Below are positions 25,810-36,150 of a stretch of DNA of 64,000 bases, piece by piece. Each line of letters begins with the position of its first letter. Positions within the stretch are counted from its first letter, which is position 1. Origin of the DNA: Deltaproteobacteria bacterium (GTDB taxonomy: Bacteria; Desulfobacterota; Desulfuromonadia; Desulfuromonadales; BM103); the NCBI GenBank assembly GCA_005774545.1, contig VAUL01000001.1:179626-243625 (forward strand), in the 5' to 3' direction. Both the position numbers and the translations under genes were made by a program. Below the pieces are notes generated by a model, which worked only from the letters and a program-made list of their open reading frames with translations, made no database searches and was not told the origin of the DNA.

Positions 25810-26574
25810 ATGAACTTGGACAATCTCAGTGTCGTACTGGTGGCGCCCGCCGGTGCGCTGAACATCGGCTCGGTGGCCAGGGCCATGGCCAACTTCGGTC
25901 TCTCCGATCTGCGCCTGGTGGCGCCGCAGACCGATCATCTCCAGGACGATGCCCGCAAGATGGCCGTCAAGGCTACGCCCATACTTGAGCAGGCCGGCCT
26001 GTTCGATGATCTTGCCGCCGCCTTGCAGGACTGTCACTTCGCCCTGGGCACCACCCGCCGCTTCGGCAAATATCGCGAAAACCTGCTCCACCCCGACGAG
26101 GCGGCCGAGACCCTGCTGCCTTTGCTGGACAAGGGGCGCGTTGCCCTGGTCTTCGGCCGCGAAGATCGCGGCCTCAAAACCGAAGAACTTGATCTCTGCC
26201 AGCGGCTGATCACCATCCCGACCAGCGATCAGCTGCCGTCGATGAACCTGGCCCAGTCGGTGGCGGTCTGCCTGTACGAGGTCGCACGCTGTCGCGGCGC
26301 CGGCAGGACGGCCGGCGCGGGACGCAGGCTGGCCACGGTCGAGCAGCTGGAATCGATGTACGACCATATGCGCCGTTCGTTTCGCGACATCGACTATCTC
26401 GATCCGCAGAACCCCGAGCATATCCTGCGCGCCATCCGGCGCTTTCTCGGCCGGGCGGCACTCGACCCGCGCGAGGTCAGGATCCTGAGGGGCCTGCTCA
26501 GCCAGATCGACTGGGTCGAGAGCGAGCGCCGGCGCCTGGCAGGGGAGGGGGGCGATGTCGCCGTTCAGGAGTGA
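25810..26574 (+). CDS. trmJ: tRNA 2'-O-methyltransferase TrmJ-like (SpoU/TrmH family)
   Basis: A 254-aa SPOUT methyltransferase. The N-terminus VVLVAPAGALNIGSVARAMANFG (N-x3-AR-x3-F motif) and LVFGREDRGLKTEEL, TIPTSDQLPSMNLAQSVAVCLYE are TrmJ-type motifs. TrmJ methylates the ribose at position 32 of tRNAs. Residues about 165-250 form the extra C-terminal helical extension of the family. GAGGCGACG lies before ATG 25810. It overlaps the next small gene by 20 bases. Confidence 0.92.
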   Translation: MNLDNLSVVLVAPAGALNIGSVARAMANFGLSDLRLVAPQTDHLQDDARKMAVKATPILEQAGLFDDLAAALQDCHFALGTTRRFGKYRENLLHPDEAAETLLPLLDKGRVALVFGREDRGLKTEELDLCQRLITIPTSDQLPSMNLAQSVAVCLYEVARCRGAGRTAGAGRRLATVEQLESMYDHMRRSFRDIDYLDPQNPEHILRAIRRFLGRAALDPREVRILRGLLSQIDWVESERRRLAGEGGDVAVQE

Positions 26575-26881
26575 AAAGCTCGACAACGGCATCAGGGTGG
26601 ATTTCGTCGACCAGAGCAACCGCTACTTCGGCGACTACTTCCGGGTCTGTATCGAAGTGCGCCTGCAGGTTCCCCGGCCGCAGGGCGGGGAACCGCTGGT
26701 CAAGGTCCGCACCCTGGAGCGGATGGGGGTCTCCGGCGCCGAGGTCGAGACGGTACGTGCCCTTCTCGTCGACAGTTACTGGCAGCATGCCGGCCGCTAC
26801 CTGACCCATTCCGCCGTCCCGGCACGCCTGCTGGCGGCTGAGGCCTCTGCTCCGCGCCATCGCTGCGTGCCCGGTTTCTGA
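26555..26881 (+). CDS. conserved hypothetical protein
   Basis: A 108-aa soluble, mixed alpha/beta protein: MSPFRSEKLDNGIRVDFVDQSNRYFGDYFRVCIE continues into a Pro/Gly loop and a helical C-terminus. The NGIRVDFVDQSNRYFGDYFRV opening recurs as an unnamed small protein in Geobacter-like genomes (recollection, not checked). No catalytic motif or membrane segment is visible. It overlaps trmJ by 20 bases and ends five bases before the next gene, so it belongs to this RNA-modification operon. GGGGAGGGG precedes ATG 26555. Confidence 0.68.
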   Translation: MSPFRSEKLDNGIRVDFVDQSNRYFGDYFRVCIEVRLQVPRPQGGEPLVKVRTLERMGVSGAEVETVRALLVDSYWQHAGRYLTHSAVPARLLAAEASAPRHRCVPGF

Positions 26882-26885
26882 GGCG

Positions 26886-28166
26886 ATGCTCCTCGACCTG
26901 TCCATCGAGACCCTGACCTTCGGCGGCCGCGGCCTTGCCCGCCATGACGGCAAGGCGGTCTTCGTCCCGCATGTTGCACCGGGAGACCGGGTGCGCTGCC
27001 GGATCGTCCGTGACCGGTCGCAGTACGTCGAGGCGGAGGTCTGCGAATTGCTGGAGCCGTCGCCGGCTCGCCGCACCCCGCCGTGCCCGGTGGCCGGTGT
27101 CTGTGGCGGCTGCGATTGGCAGCAGCTCCCCTATGGCGAGCAGGCACGCTGGAAAGAACGGCTTTTCCACGAGCACCTGCTTCGTTCCGGCGTGGCGACT
27201 GCTGAGGTGCTGCGGCCGATTGTTCCGGCCCCCGATGAATGGTGCTACCGCAATCGTCTCCAGTTCAAATGCCGGCTGACCCGGACGGGCTTCGTCACCG
27301 GGTTCTATCGCACGGCCAGCCATTTCGTCGTCGATACGCCGCGCTGCCTGCTGGCGGCTCCCTCGATCCAGGAAGCCTATGCCTTCCTGCGCAGCGAACT
27401 GCCGCGGGCGCCAAGGGCGGAGGCCCTTCCGCAGGTCGATATTTCCTGCAGCGACGACGGTCGTGCCGCCGCGTTGTTCCATCTGCTCCCCGATGCCGTC
27501 GCAGAGATGCGCCCCTGGCTGGCGGAGGTCGCCGCACGCGGCGGATTTGCGGCGGCCCTGCAGTATGGCCGCAAGGAGACGATCGAACCGGTGGCCGGGC
27601 AGGGCGGACTTGTGACCATCGTCGATAATCCGCCCCTCGATCTGCATGTCGGTGCCGGCGGGTTCGCGCAGGTGAACGCGGCGCAGAACCGCAGGATGGT
27701 CGAGGCCGTCGTGGCGGCTGCCGGGCTGACGCAGCGCGAGCGGGTGCTCGACCTGTTTTGCGGTGTCGGCAACTTTTCCCTGCCGCTCGCCAGGCGGGCG
27801 GGCTTCATCGTCGGGGTCGAATGCTATCCTCCGGCCATTGCCGACGCGATGGCCAATGCCGCCCGTCATGGCCTCGACAATCTGTCCTTTCATGCCGAAC
27901 CTGCCGAAGGTGCGGCCTTGCGCTACGGTTCGTTCGATCTGGTGCTGCTCGACCCGCCGCGCACCGGTGCCTATCAGGTCATGCGCGATCTCCTTGCCGC
28001 GCGCCCGCAGCGCATCGTTTACGTCTCCTGCGATCCCGCCACGCTGGCCCGGGATCTGCGCCCCCTGGTGCACAACGGCTACCGGCTGGCCAGCGCGCAG
28101 CCGTTCGATTTCTTTCCGCAGACCTGGCACATCGAGAGCCTGAGCGTCCTTGAGCGTTGCGAATGA
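26886..28166 (+). CDS. 23S rRNA (uracil-5-)-methyltransferase, RumA/RlmD-type
   Basis: A 426-aa class I methyltransferase of the TrmA/RumA family. The N-terminal TRAM domain (residues 1-60) begins LLDLSIETLTFGGRGLARHDG. Cysteines in TPPCPVAGVCGGCDWQQ near 66-78, with CLL further on, resemble the Fe-S cluster of RlmD. The SAM core has RVLDLFCGVGNFSLPLA and VLLDPPRTGAY, and the nucleophile Cys lies in YVSCDPATLARDL. It forms m5U in rRNA; the exact site cannot be decided. ATG 26886 is five bases after the small gene. Confidence 0.88.
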   Translation: MLLDLSIETLTFGGRGLARHDGKAVFVPHVAPGDRVRCRIVRDRSQYVEAEVCELLEPSPARRTPPCPVAGVCGGCDWQQLPYGEQARWKERLFHEHLLRSGVATAEVLRPIVPAPDEWCYRNRLQFKCRLTRTGFVTGFYRTASHFVVDTPRCLLAAPSIQEAYAFLRSELPRAPRAEALPQVDISCSDDGRAAALFHLLPDAVAEMRPWLAEVAARGGFAAALQYGRKETIEPVAGQGGLVTIVDNPPLDLHVGAGGFAQVNAAQNRRMVEAVVAAAGLTQRERVLDLFCGVGNFSLPLARRAGFIVGVECYPPAIADAMANAARHGLDNLSFHAEPAEGAALRYGSFDLVLLDPPRTGAYQVMRDLLAARPQRIVYVSCDPATLARDLRPLVHNGYRLASAQPFDFFPQTWHIESLSVLERCE

Positions 28167-28188
28167 ACGGCTTGCCGGGATTTTTTCC

Positions 28189-28217
28189 TTGCTTCCCGCG
28201 CATGTTTCTGGTAGATA
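28189..28217 (+). promoter_or_regulatory. putative promoter of the rimP-nusA-infB operon
   Basis: TTGCTT (28189-28194), 17-base spacer, TAGATA (28212-28217); TAGATAAT offers an alternative -10 two bases later. Confidence 0.55.
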
Positions 28218-28241
28218 ATGAATGTTTCATCGTTCACTGGA

Positions 28242-28269
28242 AAGTGAGCTCGCAAGGCTCGCTTTTTTT
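28242..28269 (+). terminator. leader hairpin/attenuator upstream of rimP
   Basis: AAGTGAGC (28242-28249) pairs with GCTCGCTT (28257-28264) with one G-T pair, followed by seven T residues. It lies in the untranslated leader, 18 bases before rimP. This is the position and form of the rimP-leader terminators described in other proteobacteria, where read-through is regulated. Confidence 0.8.
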
Positions 28270-28286
28270 ATTTGCACGAGCACGCC

Positions 28287-28772
28287 ATGTCGACAGAGAT
28301 CCTGACCAGAATTGAAGACCTCATCCTACCGATCCTTTCCGGTTATGGACTGGAATTGGCCGACCTGGAGCTGAAAGGGGAGGGGCGCCGGCAGATTCTG
28401 CGCATCTTCATCGACCGGCCGGGCGGCGTGACTCTCGACGACTGTGCCGAGGTCAGCCGGGAGGTCGATGCCCTCTTCGAGGTCGAGGATCCGATCCCCG
28501 GGGCGTACACCCTGGAGGTGTCGTCTCCCGGTCTGGACCGGCCGCTGAAAAAAGCCGGGGACTTCGCGCGGCATGTCGGCCGTCCGGTCAAGATTAAAAC
28601 CACGGCCCTGCTTGATCCCGACGGACGCGGCCATCTGCGCAAGACCTTCGTCGGTGAGCTGCTCGGCATCGACGCCGACCGGGTTCGCCTGCGGCAGACC
28701 GACAAGCGCGGCGGCGAAGTGACGATCGCGCTCGGCGAAATTGCCAAGGCCAATCTCGAAATCGATTTTTGA
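28287..28772 (+). CDS. rimP: ribosome maturation factor RimP
   Basis: A 161-aa protein needed for 30S subunit maturation. The N-terminal domain begins with helix ILTRIEDLILPILSGYGLELADLEL and RILRIFIDRPGGVTLDDC; YTLEVSSPGLDRPLKKAGDF marks the join to the SH3-like C-terminal domain ending IALGEIAKANLEIDF. ATG 28287 gives the normal N-terminus; an in-frame TTG at 28272 would add five residues. First gene of the transcription/translation operon; the attenuator-like hairpin lies just upstream. Confidence 0.94.
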   Translation: MSTEILTRIEDLILPILSGYGLELADLELKGEGRRQILRIFIDRPGGVTLDDCAEVSREVDALFEVEDPIPGAYTLEVSSPGLDRPLKKAGDFARHVGRPVKIKTTALLDPDGRGHLRKTFVGELLGIDADRVRLRQTDKRGGEVTIALGEIAKANLEIDF

Positions 28773-28811
28773 TCGCGCCTCGACGGGCGCCGCCACCATA
28801 GGGGGAACGGA

Positions 28812-30071
28812 ATGAACGTCAACCTCAATCACATCATCGACCAGGTCGTCAAGGAGAAGGGGATCGATCGCTCGGTTCTCGTCCAGGCGCTCGAATCCGC
28901 CGTCCTGACTGCCGCCAACAAGAAGTACCGCAATACGCGTGAACTCGAAGCCCACTTCAACGACGATACCGGTGAAGTGGAGCTGTACGAATTCGTCACG
29001 GTCGTCGATGAGGTCCAGAACTCCTACCAGGAGATCAGCCTTGAAGAAGCCCGCGAATCGGACCCGGAGGCCCAGGTCGGCGATTCGCTCGGCATGCTGC
29101 TCGAAGATGCCGGCAATTTCAGCCGTATCGCCGCTCAGACCGCCAAGCAGGTGATCATTCAGAAAGTTCGCGAAGCCGAGCGCGAGGGGATTTACAACGA
29201 GTTCAAGGATCGTGTCGGCCAGTTGGTCAACGGCATTGTGCGGCGCTATGAGAAGGGCGACCTGATCGTCGACCTCGGCCGGGCCGAGGCGCTTCTGCCG
29301 CGCTGGGAGCAGGTGCCCCGCGAGAACTACCGCCAGGGGGACCGGGTGCGTGCCTATGTCGCCGAAGTGCGCATGGCAACCAAGGGTCCGCAGGTGATCC
29401 TGTCGCGCACCCACCCCGGCCTGCTCGCCGAACTGTTCCGGCTGGAGGTCCCCGAGATCTCCGAAGGTATCGTCGAGATCATGGCCGTGGCCAGGGAGCC
29501 GGGAAGTCGCGCCAAGATCGCAGTGGTCTCCCACGACCCGGATGTCGATCCGATCGGTGCCTGTGTCGGCATGCGCGGCTCGCGTGTGCAGAACGTGGTG
29601 TCGGAGCTGCGCGGCGAAAAGATCGACATCATCAACTGGACGCCGGACATCGCCCGCTTTGCCTGCGCCGCGCTGGCGCCTGCCGAGGTGACCCGCGTCT
29701 ATGTGGATAGCGACGAACAGGCGCTGGAGATCATCGTTCCTGACGACCAGCTGTCTTTGGCGATCGGCAAGAAGGGGCAGAACGTGCGATTGGCCGCCAA
29801 GATGACCGGCTGGAAGATCGACATCATGAGCGAGAGCCGCGCGGCCGAAATCGAACTCGAGGAGCAGGCCGGCGCTCTGCGCGGCGATGCGGGCACGTCC
29901 CCGGTCGCAGGAGCGAAAACAGCCGACCTGCCGGCCAAGGATGCCGTTGCCCTGATCAAGGAAACCGGTGACGCTGCCGTCCTCGAACAGCTGCTCGAAG
30001 GCGAGGCGCGCATCACCGTTCTGCGTGCCGGCGAGGCACGCAAGGCTGAACTGGGCGTTCCCGCGGAGTAA
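28812..30071 (+). CDS. nusA: transcription elongation/termination factor NusA
   Basis: A 419-aa RNA-polymerase-binding factor. The N-terminal domain (1-130) starts [21 protein letters not shown]1 domain about 133-200 ([21 protein letters not shown]); two KH domains about 205-340 ([57 protein letters not shown]). It has only a short acidic C-terminal tail, not the two full repeats of E. coli NusA. GGGGGAACGG precedes ATG 28812. It probably also senses terminators in this operon's own leader. Confidence 0.96.
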   Translation: MNVNLNHIIDQVVKEKGIDRSVLVQALESAVLTAANKKYRNTRELEAHFNDDTGEVELYEFVTVVDEVQNSYQEISLEEARESDPEAQVGDSLGMLLEDAGNFSRIAAQTAKQVIIQKVREAEREGIYNEFKDRVGQLVNGIVRRYEKGDLIVDLGRAEALLPRWEQVPRENYRQGDRVRAYVAEVRMATKGPQVILSRTHPGLLAELFRLEVPEISEGIVEIMAVAREPGSRAKIAVVSHDPDVDPIGACVGMRGSRVQNVVSELRGEKIDIINWTPDIARFACAALAPAEVTRVYVDSDEQALEIIVPDDQLSLAIGKKGQNVRLAAKMTGWKIDIMSESRAAEIELEEQAGALRGDAGTSPVAGAKTADLPAKDAVALIKETGDAAVLEQLLEGEARITVLRAGEARKAELGVPAE

Positions 30072-30077
30072 CCGGCC

Positions 30078-30695
30078 TTGCCTGAAGGACGCCATCGTCC
30101 GCAGCGAACGTGCCTTGGCTGCCGCCAGGCGTTCGACCAGTCACAGCTGCTGCGATTTGTGCGTTCGCCCGAAGGCGATGTGCTGGTCGATTACCGGGGG
30201 AAACTCCCCGGGCGCGGGGGGTACACCTGCCTGAGCATCGACTGCCTCCGTCAGGCTGTCGCCCGCCGCCAGTTCGACAGGACCTTCAAGGCGCCCTGTC
30301 GGGTTTCGTCAGTGGACGGACTTGCTGCCGGGCTCGAGGAGGCACTGCGCGAGAGGCTGGCGGCCTTGATCGGCATGGCGCGCAAGTCATCGCAGATCGT
30401 TTCGGGAAGCAGCCTGGTTCTTGATGCGCTTGAGCGCCCGGAACGGCTGGCAGTGGTGATTGTTGCCGAAGATATATCGGCAGGGATCGCGGAAAAAATT
30501 GAACACAAGGCCCGGAGCCGCGGGGTTCCCTGCCTGTACTTTTCAACAAAGGCCGATCTCGGGCAGTTTCTCGGCCGTGGCGAACGCAGCGTGACCGCAT
30601 TGACTGCGGGACGTCTCGCCGAGACGTTTCTGGCGGAATGGCAGAAGTTAAAGGAATTCCAGGGGAAATTTGATGTCAAAGATCCGAGTGCATGA
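30078..30695 (+). CDS. YlxR (DUF448) - L7Ae-type RNA-binding fusion protein
   Basis: A 205-aa two-domain protein. Residues 1-80 are YlxR-like: [40 protein letters not shown], with the CxxC knuckle and the nucleic-acid-binding GRGGY. Residues about 95-190 resemble a ribosomal L7Ae/L30e protein: [41 protein letters not shown]. In Firmicutes these are two adjacent genes (ylxR, ylxQ) in the same operon position; here they are joined. The start is TTG 30078. The end overlaps infB by 23 bases. Confidence 0.88.
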   Translation: MPEGRHRPQRTCLGCRQAFDQSQLLRFVRSPEGDVLVDYRGKLPGRGGYTCLSIDCLRQAVARRQFDRTFKAPCRVSSVDGLAAGLEEALRERLAALIGMARKSSQIVSGSSLVLDALERPERLAVVIVAEDISAGIAEKIEHKARSRGVPCLYFSTKADLGQFLGRGERSVTALTAGRLAETFLAEWQKLKEFQGKFDVKDPSA

Positions 30696-33504
30696 GTTGG
30701 CCAAGAAGATGGGGATCGACAGCAAGGATTTGATCGAGCAGCTCAATCGCGCCGGCGTTGAGGCGAAGAGCCATGCCAGCGTTCTCGAAGATGCCGATCT
30801 CCATAAATTCGAAGCCTCCAAGTCGGCTTCCCAGGCGGCCTCCGCAGCCGAGGTCAAAGTCGATGAACGGCGTATCGGTTCCGGGCTGATCCGTCGACGT
30901 GTCAGTCGCGTCGCCACCGAAGAGCCTGCAACTGCTCCGTCTCCGGCACCAGAACCGGCACAGCAGGTCGAAGCTCCGCCCCAGGTTCAACAGCCTCCGG
31001 TGGCAGCGCCGGTCCAGGCATCGGTTCAGGCTCCGGCTCCCCGTCCGGTCGCGACTCAGGCGCCGGCGCCCGCTGCCGTGCAGGAACCGGTCAAGAAGGC
31101 GGTCGTCGAGGAGCTTTCCGAAAAGCCTCAGCCCCCTGTCGAAAAGCCCGTTGCCGCTCCGGTTTCGACTGCGGTCGAGCAGGTTGCTGCGCCGCCCGCC
31201 CCGACGGAGGCGCCTGCGGCCCGCAAGGAAGCCGTCTACGTTCCGCCGCCGAAAGAGCCCGGAACGCGTGCCAAGATTCTCGGCCGGGTCGATCTGCCGC
31301 GAACGGTTTTCGAACCGCAGCGCAGTGAGCGTTCCGACCAGCGCCCCGGCGGCCCGCGCCCCGATCGTCCGGCCGGTGCCGGGCGCCCCGACCAGCGCCC
31401 CGGCGGCCCGCGCCCCGCTGGTCCGGCCGGTGCCGGGCGCCCCGATCAGCGCCCCGGCGGCCCGCGTCCTGCCGGCCCGCGTCCTGCCGGCCCGCGCCCC
31501 GGCGGCCCAGGATTCGGCGCGGCACCGGCTCCCGACCTGTCTGCCCCCGGCAAAGATGTCGGTCGCGGCCGCAACGTCAAGAAGAAGAAGGGGCGCGCGG
31601 ATGTCGTCGAGGAAAAGGGTGGGGCCCAGCGGCGCAAGGATCGGCAGATTTACGAGCCGGATGCCGGCGAACGCTACCGCAAGGGGAAGAAGGCGCCGCG
31701 TCCCGCGCAGAAAACCGAAATTACCGTTTCCAAGGCCATCAAGCGCAAGATTCGCATTACCGATGTGATCAGCGTCGGTGAACTGGCCAAACGTATGGGC
31801 GTAAAGGCCAACGATCTGATCAAGGAACTGATGCGCCAGGGGCAGATGGTCACCATCAATCATCCCCTCGATTTCGAGACCGCGGCGCTGATCGCCTCGG
31901 ACTTTAGTTACGAAGTCGAAAACGTGGCCTTCGACGAGGAGAGCATGCTGGCGGTGACCGGCGATATGACCAAAGAGGAAGCGGAAGGCGCTCTTCAGAC
32001 GCGGCCGCCGGTCGTGACCATCATGGGGCATGTCGACCACGGCAAGACCAGCCTTCTCGACGCCATTCGCGAGGCCAATGTCACCGCAGGCGAGTTCGGC
32101 GGCATCACTCAGCACATCGGCGCATACGATGTGACCATCAACGGCAAGCAGATCACTTTCCTCGACACTCCGGGCCACGAGGCTTTTACCGCCATGCGTG
32201 CCCGCGGCGCCCAGGTCACCGATATCGTCGTCCTGGTGGTTGCCGCCGACGACGGGGTCATGCCCCAGACCCGCGAAGCGATCAACCATGCCCGCGCCGC
32301 CAAGGTGCCGATCATGGTGGCCGTCAACAAGATCGACAAGCCTGAGGCCAACATCGATCGGGTGCGCCAGGAGTTGACCGAATTCGGCCTGGTTTCCGAG
32401 GATTGGGGCGGGGAGACGATCTTCGTCAACGTATCGGCCAAGAAGCGGATGAACATCGACCAGTTGCTCGAGATGATCCTGCTGCAGGCCGAAGTGATGG
32501 ATCTCAAGGCCAACCCCGACAAACGTGCCCAGGGTACGGTGGTCGAAGCCCGGCTCGATAAAGGGCGTGGCCCGGTGGCCACGGTGCTGGTGCAGCAGGG
32601 CACGCTCAAAATCGGCGACCCGATTGTGGCCGGCGTTCACTACGGCCGGGTGCGGACCATGACCGACGACCGCGGCAAGCCGGTCAAAGAAGCCGGCCCC
32701 TCGTTCCCGGTCGAGGTCACCGGCCTGATTGGTGTTCCCGACGCCGGCGAGATGTTCCACGCCGTCGAGGATGAGAAGGTGGCAAAGGATGTGGCCCAGC
32801 ATCGTGCGCAGAAGCAGCGCGAAGCCGAACTTGCCAAGACCAGCAAGATCTCGCTCGATCAGCTCTATGCGCGGATCAAGCAGGGTGATGTCAAGGAGTT
32901 GCGCGTCATCGTCAAGGCCGACGTGCAGGGTTCGGTGGAAGCGGTGGCCGAATCGCTCGGCAAGCTGGCCACCGATGCCTGCCGCCTGCTGGTCATTCAT
33001 TCCGGCGTCGGGGCCATCACGGAGACCGACATCAGCCTGGCGGCTGCTTCCGATGCCATCGTGCTCGGTTTCAACGTCCGCCCGGCGCCGAAAGCGTCTG
33101 CGCAGGCCGAGGCGGAGGGTGTCGACATCCGCCTTTACAACGTCATCTACGATGCGGTCAACGATGTGCGCAGCGCCATGGAGGGCCTGCTGGCCCCGAC
33201 CTACGAGGAAGAGCATCTCGGTCGCGCAGAAGTGCGCGAGGCCTTCAACATCACCAAGGTCGGAACCATTGCCGGCTGCTACGTCCTCGACGGCAAGATC
33301 CAGCGCAACGCCAAGATTCGCCTGCTGCGCGACAGCGTGGTCATCTGGCAGGGCAAGCTGTCGTCGCTGCGCCGCTTCAAGGACGACGTCCGCGAAGTGG
33401 CCAGCGGCTACGAATGCGGCATCGGCCTCGAGAACTACAACGACATCAAGCCTGGCGATGTGATCGAGGCTTACGAACTGCGCGAGGTCAAGGCCACTCT
33501 CTAG
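30673..33504 (+). CDS. infB: translation initiation factor IF-2
   Basis: A 943-aa GTPase that brings initiator tRNA to the 30S subunit. Order: IF2_N domain ([18 protein letters not shown]) at 1-55; a long Pro/Ala/Val-rich linker about 85-230; an Arg/Gly/Pro repeat block about 222-280; a second IF2_N ([20 protein letters not shown]) near 360; the G domain with [24 protein letters not shown] and NKIDKP; then EF-Tu-like domain II, IF-2 domain 3 and the tRNA-binding domain IV ending [15 protein letters not shown] 30673 follows AGGGGA; TTG 30670 is in frame. Overlaps the upstream gene by 23 bases. Confidence 0.97.
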   Translation: MSKIRVHELAKKMGIDSKDLIEQLNRAGVEAKSHASVLEDADLHKFEASKSASQAASAAEVKVDERRIGSGLIRRRVSRVATEEPATAPSPAPEPAQQVEAPPQVQQPPVAAPVQASVQAPAPRPVATQAPAPAAVQEPVKKAVVEELSEKPQPPVEKPVAAPVSTAVEQVAAPPAPTEAPAARKEAVYVPPPKEPGTRAKILGRVDLPRTVFEPQRSERSDQRPGGPRPDRPAGAGRPDQRPGGPRPAGPAGAGRPDQRPGGPRPAGPRPAGPRPGGPGFGAAPAPDLSAPGKDVGRGRNVKKKKGRADVVEEKGGAQRRKDRQIYEPDAGERYRKGKKAPRPAQKTEITVSKAIKRKIRITDVISVGELAKRMGVKANDLIKELMRQGQMVTINHPLDFETAALIASDFSYEVENVAFDEESMLAVTGDMTKEEAEGALQTRPPVVTIMGHVDHGKTSLLDAIREANVTAGEFGGITQHIGAYDVTINGKQITFLDTPGHEAFTAMRARGAQVTDIVVLVVAADDGVMPQTREAINHARAAKVPIMVAVNKIDKPEANIDRVRQELTEFGLVSEDWGGETIFVNVSAKKRMNIDQLLEMILLQAEVMDLKANPDKRAQGTVVEARLDKGRGPVATVLVQQGTLKIGDPIVAGVHYGRVRTMTDDRGKPVKEAGPSFPVEVTGLIGVPDAGEMFHAVEDEKVAKDVAQHRAQKQREAELAKTSKISLDQLYARIKQGDVKELRVIVKADVQGSVEAVAESLGKLATDACRLLVIHSGVGAITETDISLAAASDAIVLGFNVRPAPKASAQAEAEGVDIRLYNVIYDAVNDVRSAMEGLLAPTYEEEHLGRAEVREAFNITKVGTIAGCYVLDGKIQRNAKIRLLRDSVVIWQGKLSSLRRFKDDVREVASGYECGIGLENYNDIKPGDVIEAYELREVKATL
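31336..31497 (+). repeat. 54-bp tandem repeat inside infB (RPGGPRP block)
   Basis: Two nearly identical 54-bp units begin at 31336 and 31390 (each GACCAGCGCCCCGGCGGCCC-type) and a third, diverging unit at 31444. They encode [18 protein letters not shown], then [14 protein letters not shown]. The block lies in the linker between the IF2_N domains, so copy number can change without breaking the frame. Confidence 0.85.
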
Positions 33505-33516
33505 CCGGGGTTCCCC

Positions 33517-33804
33517 ATGGTTGTCGGTGTCCTGCGCGTTGAGCTCCGCCTTGAAGCGGTCCGCAGCCTGAAGGAGAAGCGCGGGCTGGTGCAGAAGATC
33601 CTGGCGCGCTGCCGCAATCGTTTTCCGGTCTCGGCTGCCGAGGTCGGCGATCAGGATCTGTGGGGGAACGCCGTTCTCGGCTTTGCCATGGTCAGTTCCA
33701 GCGAACCGCTGGTTGCCGGCCATCTAGAGCGGCTCGAGGACGAAATCGAGTCGTCCGGCCTCGCCGAAATCGTATCGGCAGAGGTCGAATACATCCACCT
33801 CTGA
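33517..33804 (+). CDS. ylxP: DUF503 (YlxP-like) protein
   Basis: A 95-aa protein matching DUF503: [46 protein letters not shown], continuing to [11 protein letters not shown]. It is a ferredoxin-like fold dimer regularly found between infB and rbfA in many phyla; its function in translation is not established. ATG 33517 follows a short gap after infB. Confidence 0.92.
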   Translation: MVVGVLRVELRLEAVRSLKEKRGLVQKILARCRNRFPVSAAEVGDQDLWGNAVLGFAMVSSSEPLVAGHLERLEDEIESSGLAEIVSAEVEYIHL

Positions 33805-33823
33805 TGCAGCGGGGAAATTGAAC

Positions 33824-34180
33824 GTGCCGAGTCAGCGTGCGCAACGAGTCGGTGAAACGATCCAGCAGGAGATTTCCGCCCTCCTGCTGCGCGGTTTGAA
33901 AGATCCCAGGATCGGTTTCGTCACCATTACCGGCGTCGAGATGACCCCTGATCTCCATCTCGCGCGCATCTACTATACGGTGATGGGTGACGAGGCGGCG
34001 CGCAAGGCATCGGCTGCCGGCCTGAAGAGTTCGATCCCGTTCATCCGTCAGCAGTTGGGCAGACAGTTGCGGATGAAGTATACGCCCGACCTGATCTTCC
34101 AGTACGACTCGTCAATCGAGTACGGCAGCCGGATCGAGAGCCTGCTGCGCGACGTCCATGTTCCGGAATCCGATGATTGA
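33824..34180 (+). CDS. rbfA: ribosome-binding factor A
   Basis: A 118-aa KH-fold protein that assists 16S 5' end maturation. It has [42 protein letters not shown] and [30 protein letters not shown] 33824 is used: GGGGAA at 33811-33816 gives proper spacing and the protein begins [11 protein letters not shown] like its relatives; a TTG at 33818 would be too near. The end overlaps nrnA by eight bases. Confidence 0.95.
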   Translation: MPSQRAQRVGETIQQEISALLLRGLKDPRIGFVTITGVEMTPDLHLARIYYTVMGDEAARKASAAGLKSSIPFIRQQLGRQLRMKYTPDLIFQYDSSIEYGSRIESLLRDVHVPESDD

Positions 34181-35132
34181 CGCGATTCTGCCCATCATCC
34201 GCGATGGCCGGCGCTTTCTCGTGGCCAGCCATGAGAGCCCTGACGGCGACGCCATCGCCTCTACGCTGGCGTTGGCCAATGCGCTGCGGGAAGCGGGGAA
34301 GGAGGTCGTCGCCTTCAACCGCGACGGCGTGCCCAACGATTACCGCTTTCTCCCCGGTTGGGAGCAGGTTGTCACCCGCGTGCCCGAAGATGCGGTTTTC
34401 GACGCCGGCTTCGTGCTCGACGCCGGGGAACTCCGGCGCGCCGGCGCCTGGATCAAGGGACGCTGCCGCACCCTGATCAATATCGACCATCACCCCCATT
34501 CCGAAAATTTCGGCGATATTTACTGGGTCGACGAGGCCGCCAGCGCCACCGGGGTGCTGGTGTATCGCCTGCTCAAGGCGGTCGGCCGGCCGATATCACT
34601 CGATGTTGCCACCTGCATCTACACGACCATCCTGTCGGATACCGGATCGTTCCGCTACTCGAACGCCGATCCGGAAGCCTTCCACGTGGCGGGCGAGATG
34701 GTTGCCCTCGGCGTCGACCCCTGGTCGATCGCCTCGGGGCTGTATGAAAGCCAGGAAGAAGTCCGGCTGCGCCTGCTGGGGCTGGCGCTGCCGACACTCG
34801 ACGTTTCCGCCTGTGGCACCTTTGCCGCCATCACCGTCACTGCCGAAATGTTTGCCGCCACCGGCACGCATGCCGAGCACACCGACCGGTTCATCAACTA
34901 CCCGCGGTCAATCCGTGGCGTCGAAGTCGCCATCTTTTTCCGCCAGACCGGCCCCGAACGTTTCAAGGTCGGCTTTCGCTCCAAGGGGAAGATCGATGTC
35001 GGGGCCCTGGCGCGGGAGTTCGGCGGCGGCGGCCATCACAATGCAGCCGGCGCGGAGTTGGACGGCCCCCTGCCGGTGGTGCGCGACCTGGTATTCTCCC
35101 GCCTGGCGACCCTGCTTTCCCCTTCTCGATGA
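34173..35132 (+). CDS. nrnA: DHH/DHHA1 phosphoesterase (NrnA-like oligoribonuclease)
   Basis: A 319-aa two-domain phosphoesterase. The DHH domain shows [20 protein letters not shown] and [19 protein letters not shown] with metal-binding Asp/His; the C-terminal DHHA1 domain has [13 protein letters not shown]. NrnA degrades nano-RNAs and pAp and, in relatives, pGpG, the breakdown product of cyclic di-GMP. ATG 34173 fits; ATG 34158 in frame adds five residues. Overlaps both rbfA and truB slightly, so the operon is tightly packed. Confidence 0.94.
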   Translation: MIDAILPIIRDGRRFLVASHESPDGDAIASTLALANALREAGKEVVAFNRDGVPNDYRFLPGWEQVVTRVPEDAVFDAGFVLDAGELRRAGAWIKGRCRTLINIDHHPHSENFGDIYWVDEAASATGVLVYRLLKAVGRPISLDVATCIYTTILSDTGSFRYSNADPEAFHVAGEMVALGVDPWSIASGLYESQEEVRLRLLGLALPTLDVSACGTFAAITVTAEMFAATGTHAEHTDRFINYPRSIRGVEVAIFFRQTGPERFKVGFRSKGKIDVGALAREFGGGGHHNAAGAELDGPLPVVRDLVFSRLATLLSPSR

Positions 35133-36052
35133 ATGGTCTGCTGCTGGTAGACAAGCCACTCGGCGTCACCTCCTTCGATGTGGTTCGCCGGGCGCGCCGC
35201 TGGTGCGGCACCCGTCAGGTCGGTCACTGCGGAACCCTTGATCCCGCAGCGTCCGGTCTTCTGCCGGTTGCGGTCGGTTCGTGCACCCGCCTGGTGGAAT
35301 ACCTGATGGATGGCGACAAGGAATATGCCGCCACGCTCAGGCTCGGGGTGGTCACGGATACCCAGGACGGGGAGGGGCAGGTGCTTGAAACCCGCGCATA
35401 CGACGGGATCGGACGCCGGCACATCGAAGACGCCGCGACGGCTTTCGTCGGCCTGATCGATCAGGTGCCGCCGATGTATTCGGCCCTCAAGCGCGATGGC
35501 GTACCGCTCTACCGCCTCGCCCGGCAGGGTGTCGAAGTCGAGCGCGCGGCACGCCGGATCCGTATCGACGCGATCGAAATCCTCGACTGCGCACTGCCGT
35601 TCGTGACCATGCGCGTGGCCTGCGGCAAGGGCACCTATATCCGGACGCTTTGTCATGATCTTGGCCAGGCTCTCGGCTGCGGCGGGTCCATGGCGGCCCT
35701 GCGCCGGACCCGTTGCGGCGCCTTCCGGGTCGATGACGCCGCGGCGTTCGCATCGCTGGACGAATTGGCGAGCCAGGGGCGCCCTTTGCCGATCATCCCC
35801 CCGGGGGCGGCGTTGCCTGACCTTGCGGACGTACAGGTTCTCCCCGCCGCGCACTCCCGTCTGGCCAACGGCATAGCACCGGTGTGGGCGGAGGTTGTCT
35901 GCAGCACCGAGCCGGCTGCGGGTGAACTGGTCCGGCTCATGGCTGGCGACCGTCTGGCAGCTGTTGCCCACTATGCTCCCGGCAGGACCGATGGCCGGCA
36001 GGGCGATTTCGTGCTCGACAAGGTCTTCCCGGAAGCTTTCCGCAGTGCCTAG
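35129..36052 (+). CDS. truB: tRNA pseudouridine-55 synthase
   Basis: A 307-aa pseudouridine synthase. The catalytic Asp is in [17 protein letters not shown] near residue 38; [16 protein letters not shown] opens the protein and [38 protein letters not shown] are TruB motifs. It makes psi55 in the T-arm of tRNAs. The C-terminal 60 residues form a PUA-like end. ATGA overlap with the preceding stop. Confidence 0.96.
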   Translation: MNGLLLVDKPLGVTSFDVVRRARRWCGTRQVGHCGTLDPAASGLLPVAVGSCTRLVEYLMDGDKEYAATLRLGVVTDTQDGEGQVLETRAYDGIGRRHIEDAATAFVGLIDQVPPMYSALKRDGVPLYRLARQGVEVERAARRIRIDAIEILDCALPFVTMRVACGKGTYIRTLCHDLGQALGCGGSMAALRRTRCGAFRVDDAAAFASLDELASQGRPLPIIPPGAALPDLADVQVLPAAHSRLANGIAPVWAEVVCSTEPAAGELVRLMAGDRLAAVAHYAPGRTDGRQGDFVLDKVFPEAFRSA

Positions 36053-36150
36053 TGTTCTTTAGCGCTTTACTCTTGCAGCAATCTGTGATAGAAAGATTTG
36101 CTTTAAAGTATTCAGGTTATACTCATTACAATAGCAAAGGAGATGGCGCG

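Noticed and set aside
31336..31497. CRISPR or satellite array in infB
   Set aside because: 54-bp repeats without spacers, in frame and coding for a typical IF-2 linker.
30676..33723. Long open frame antisense to infB (about 1015 codons)
   Set aside because: It mirrors infB, including the repeat block, with no recognisable domain. GC-rich third positions keep the opposite strand open.
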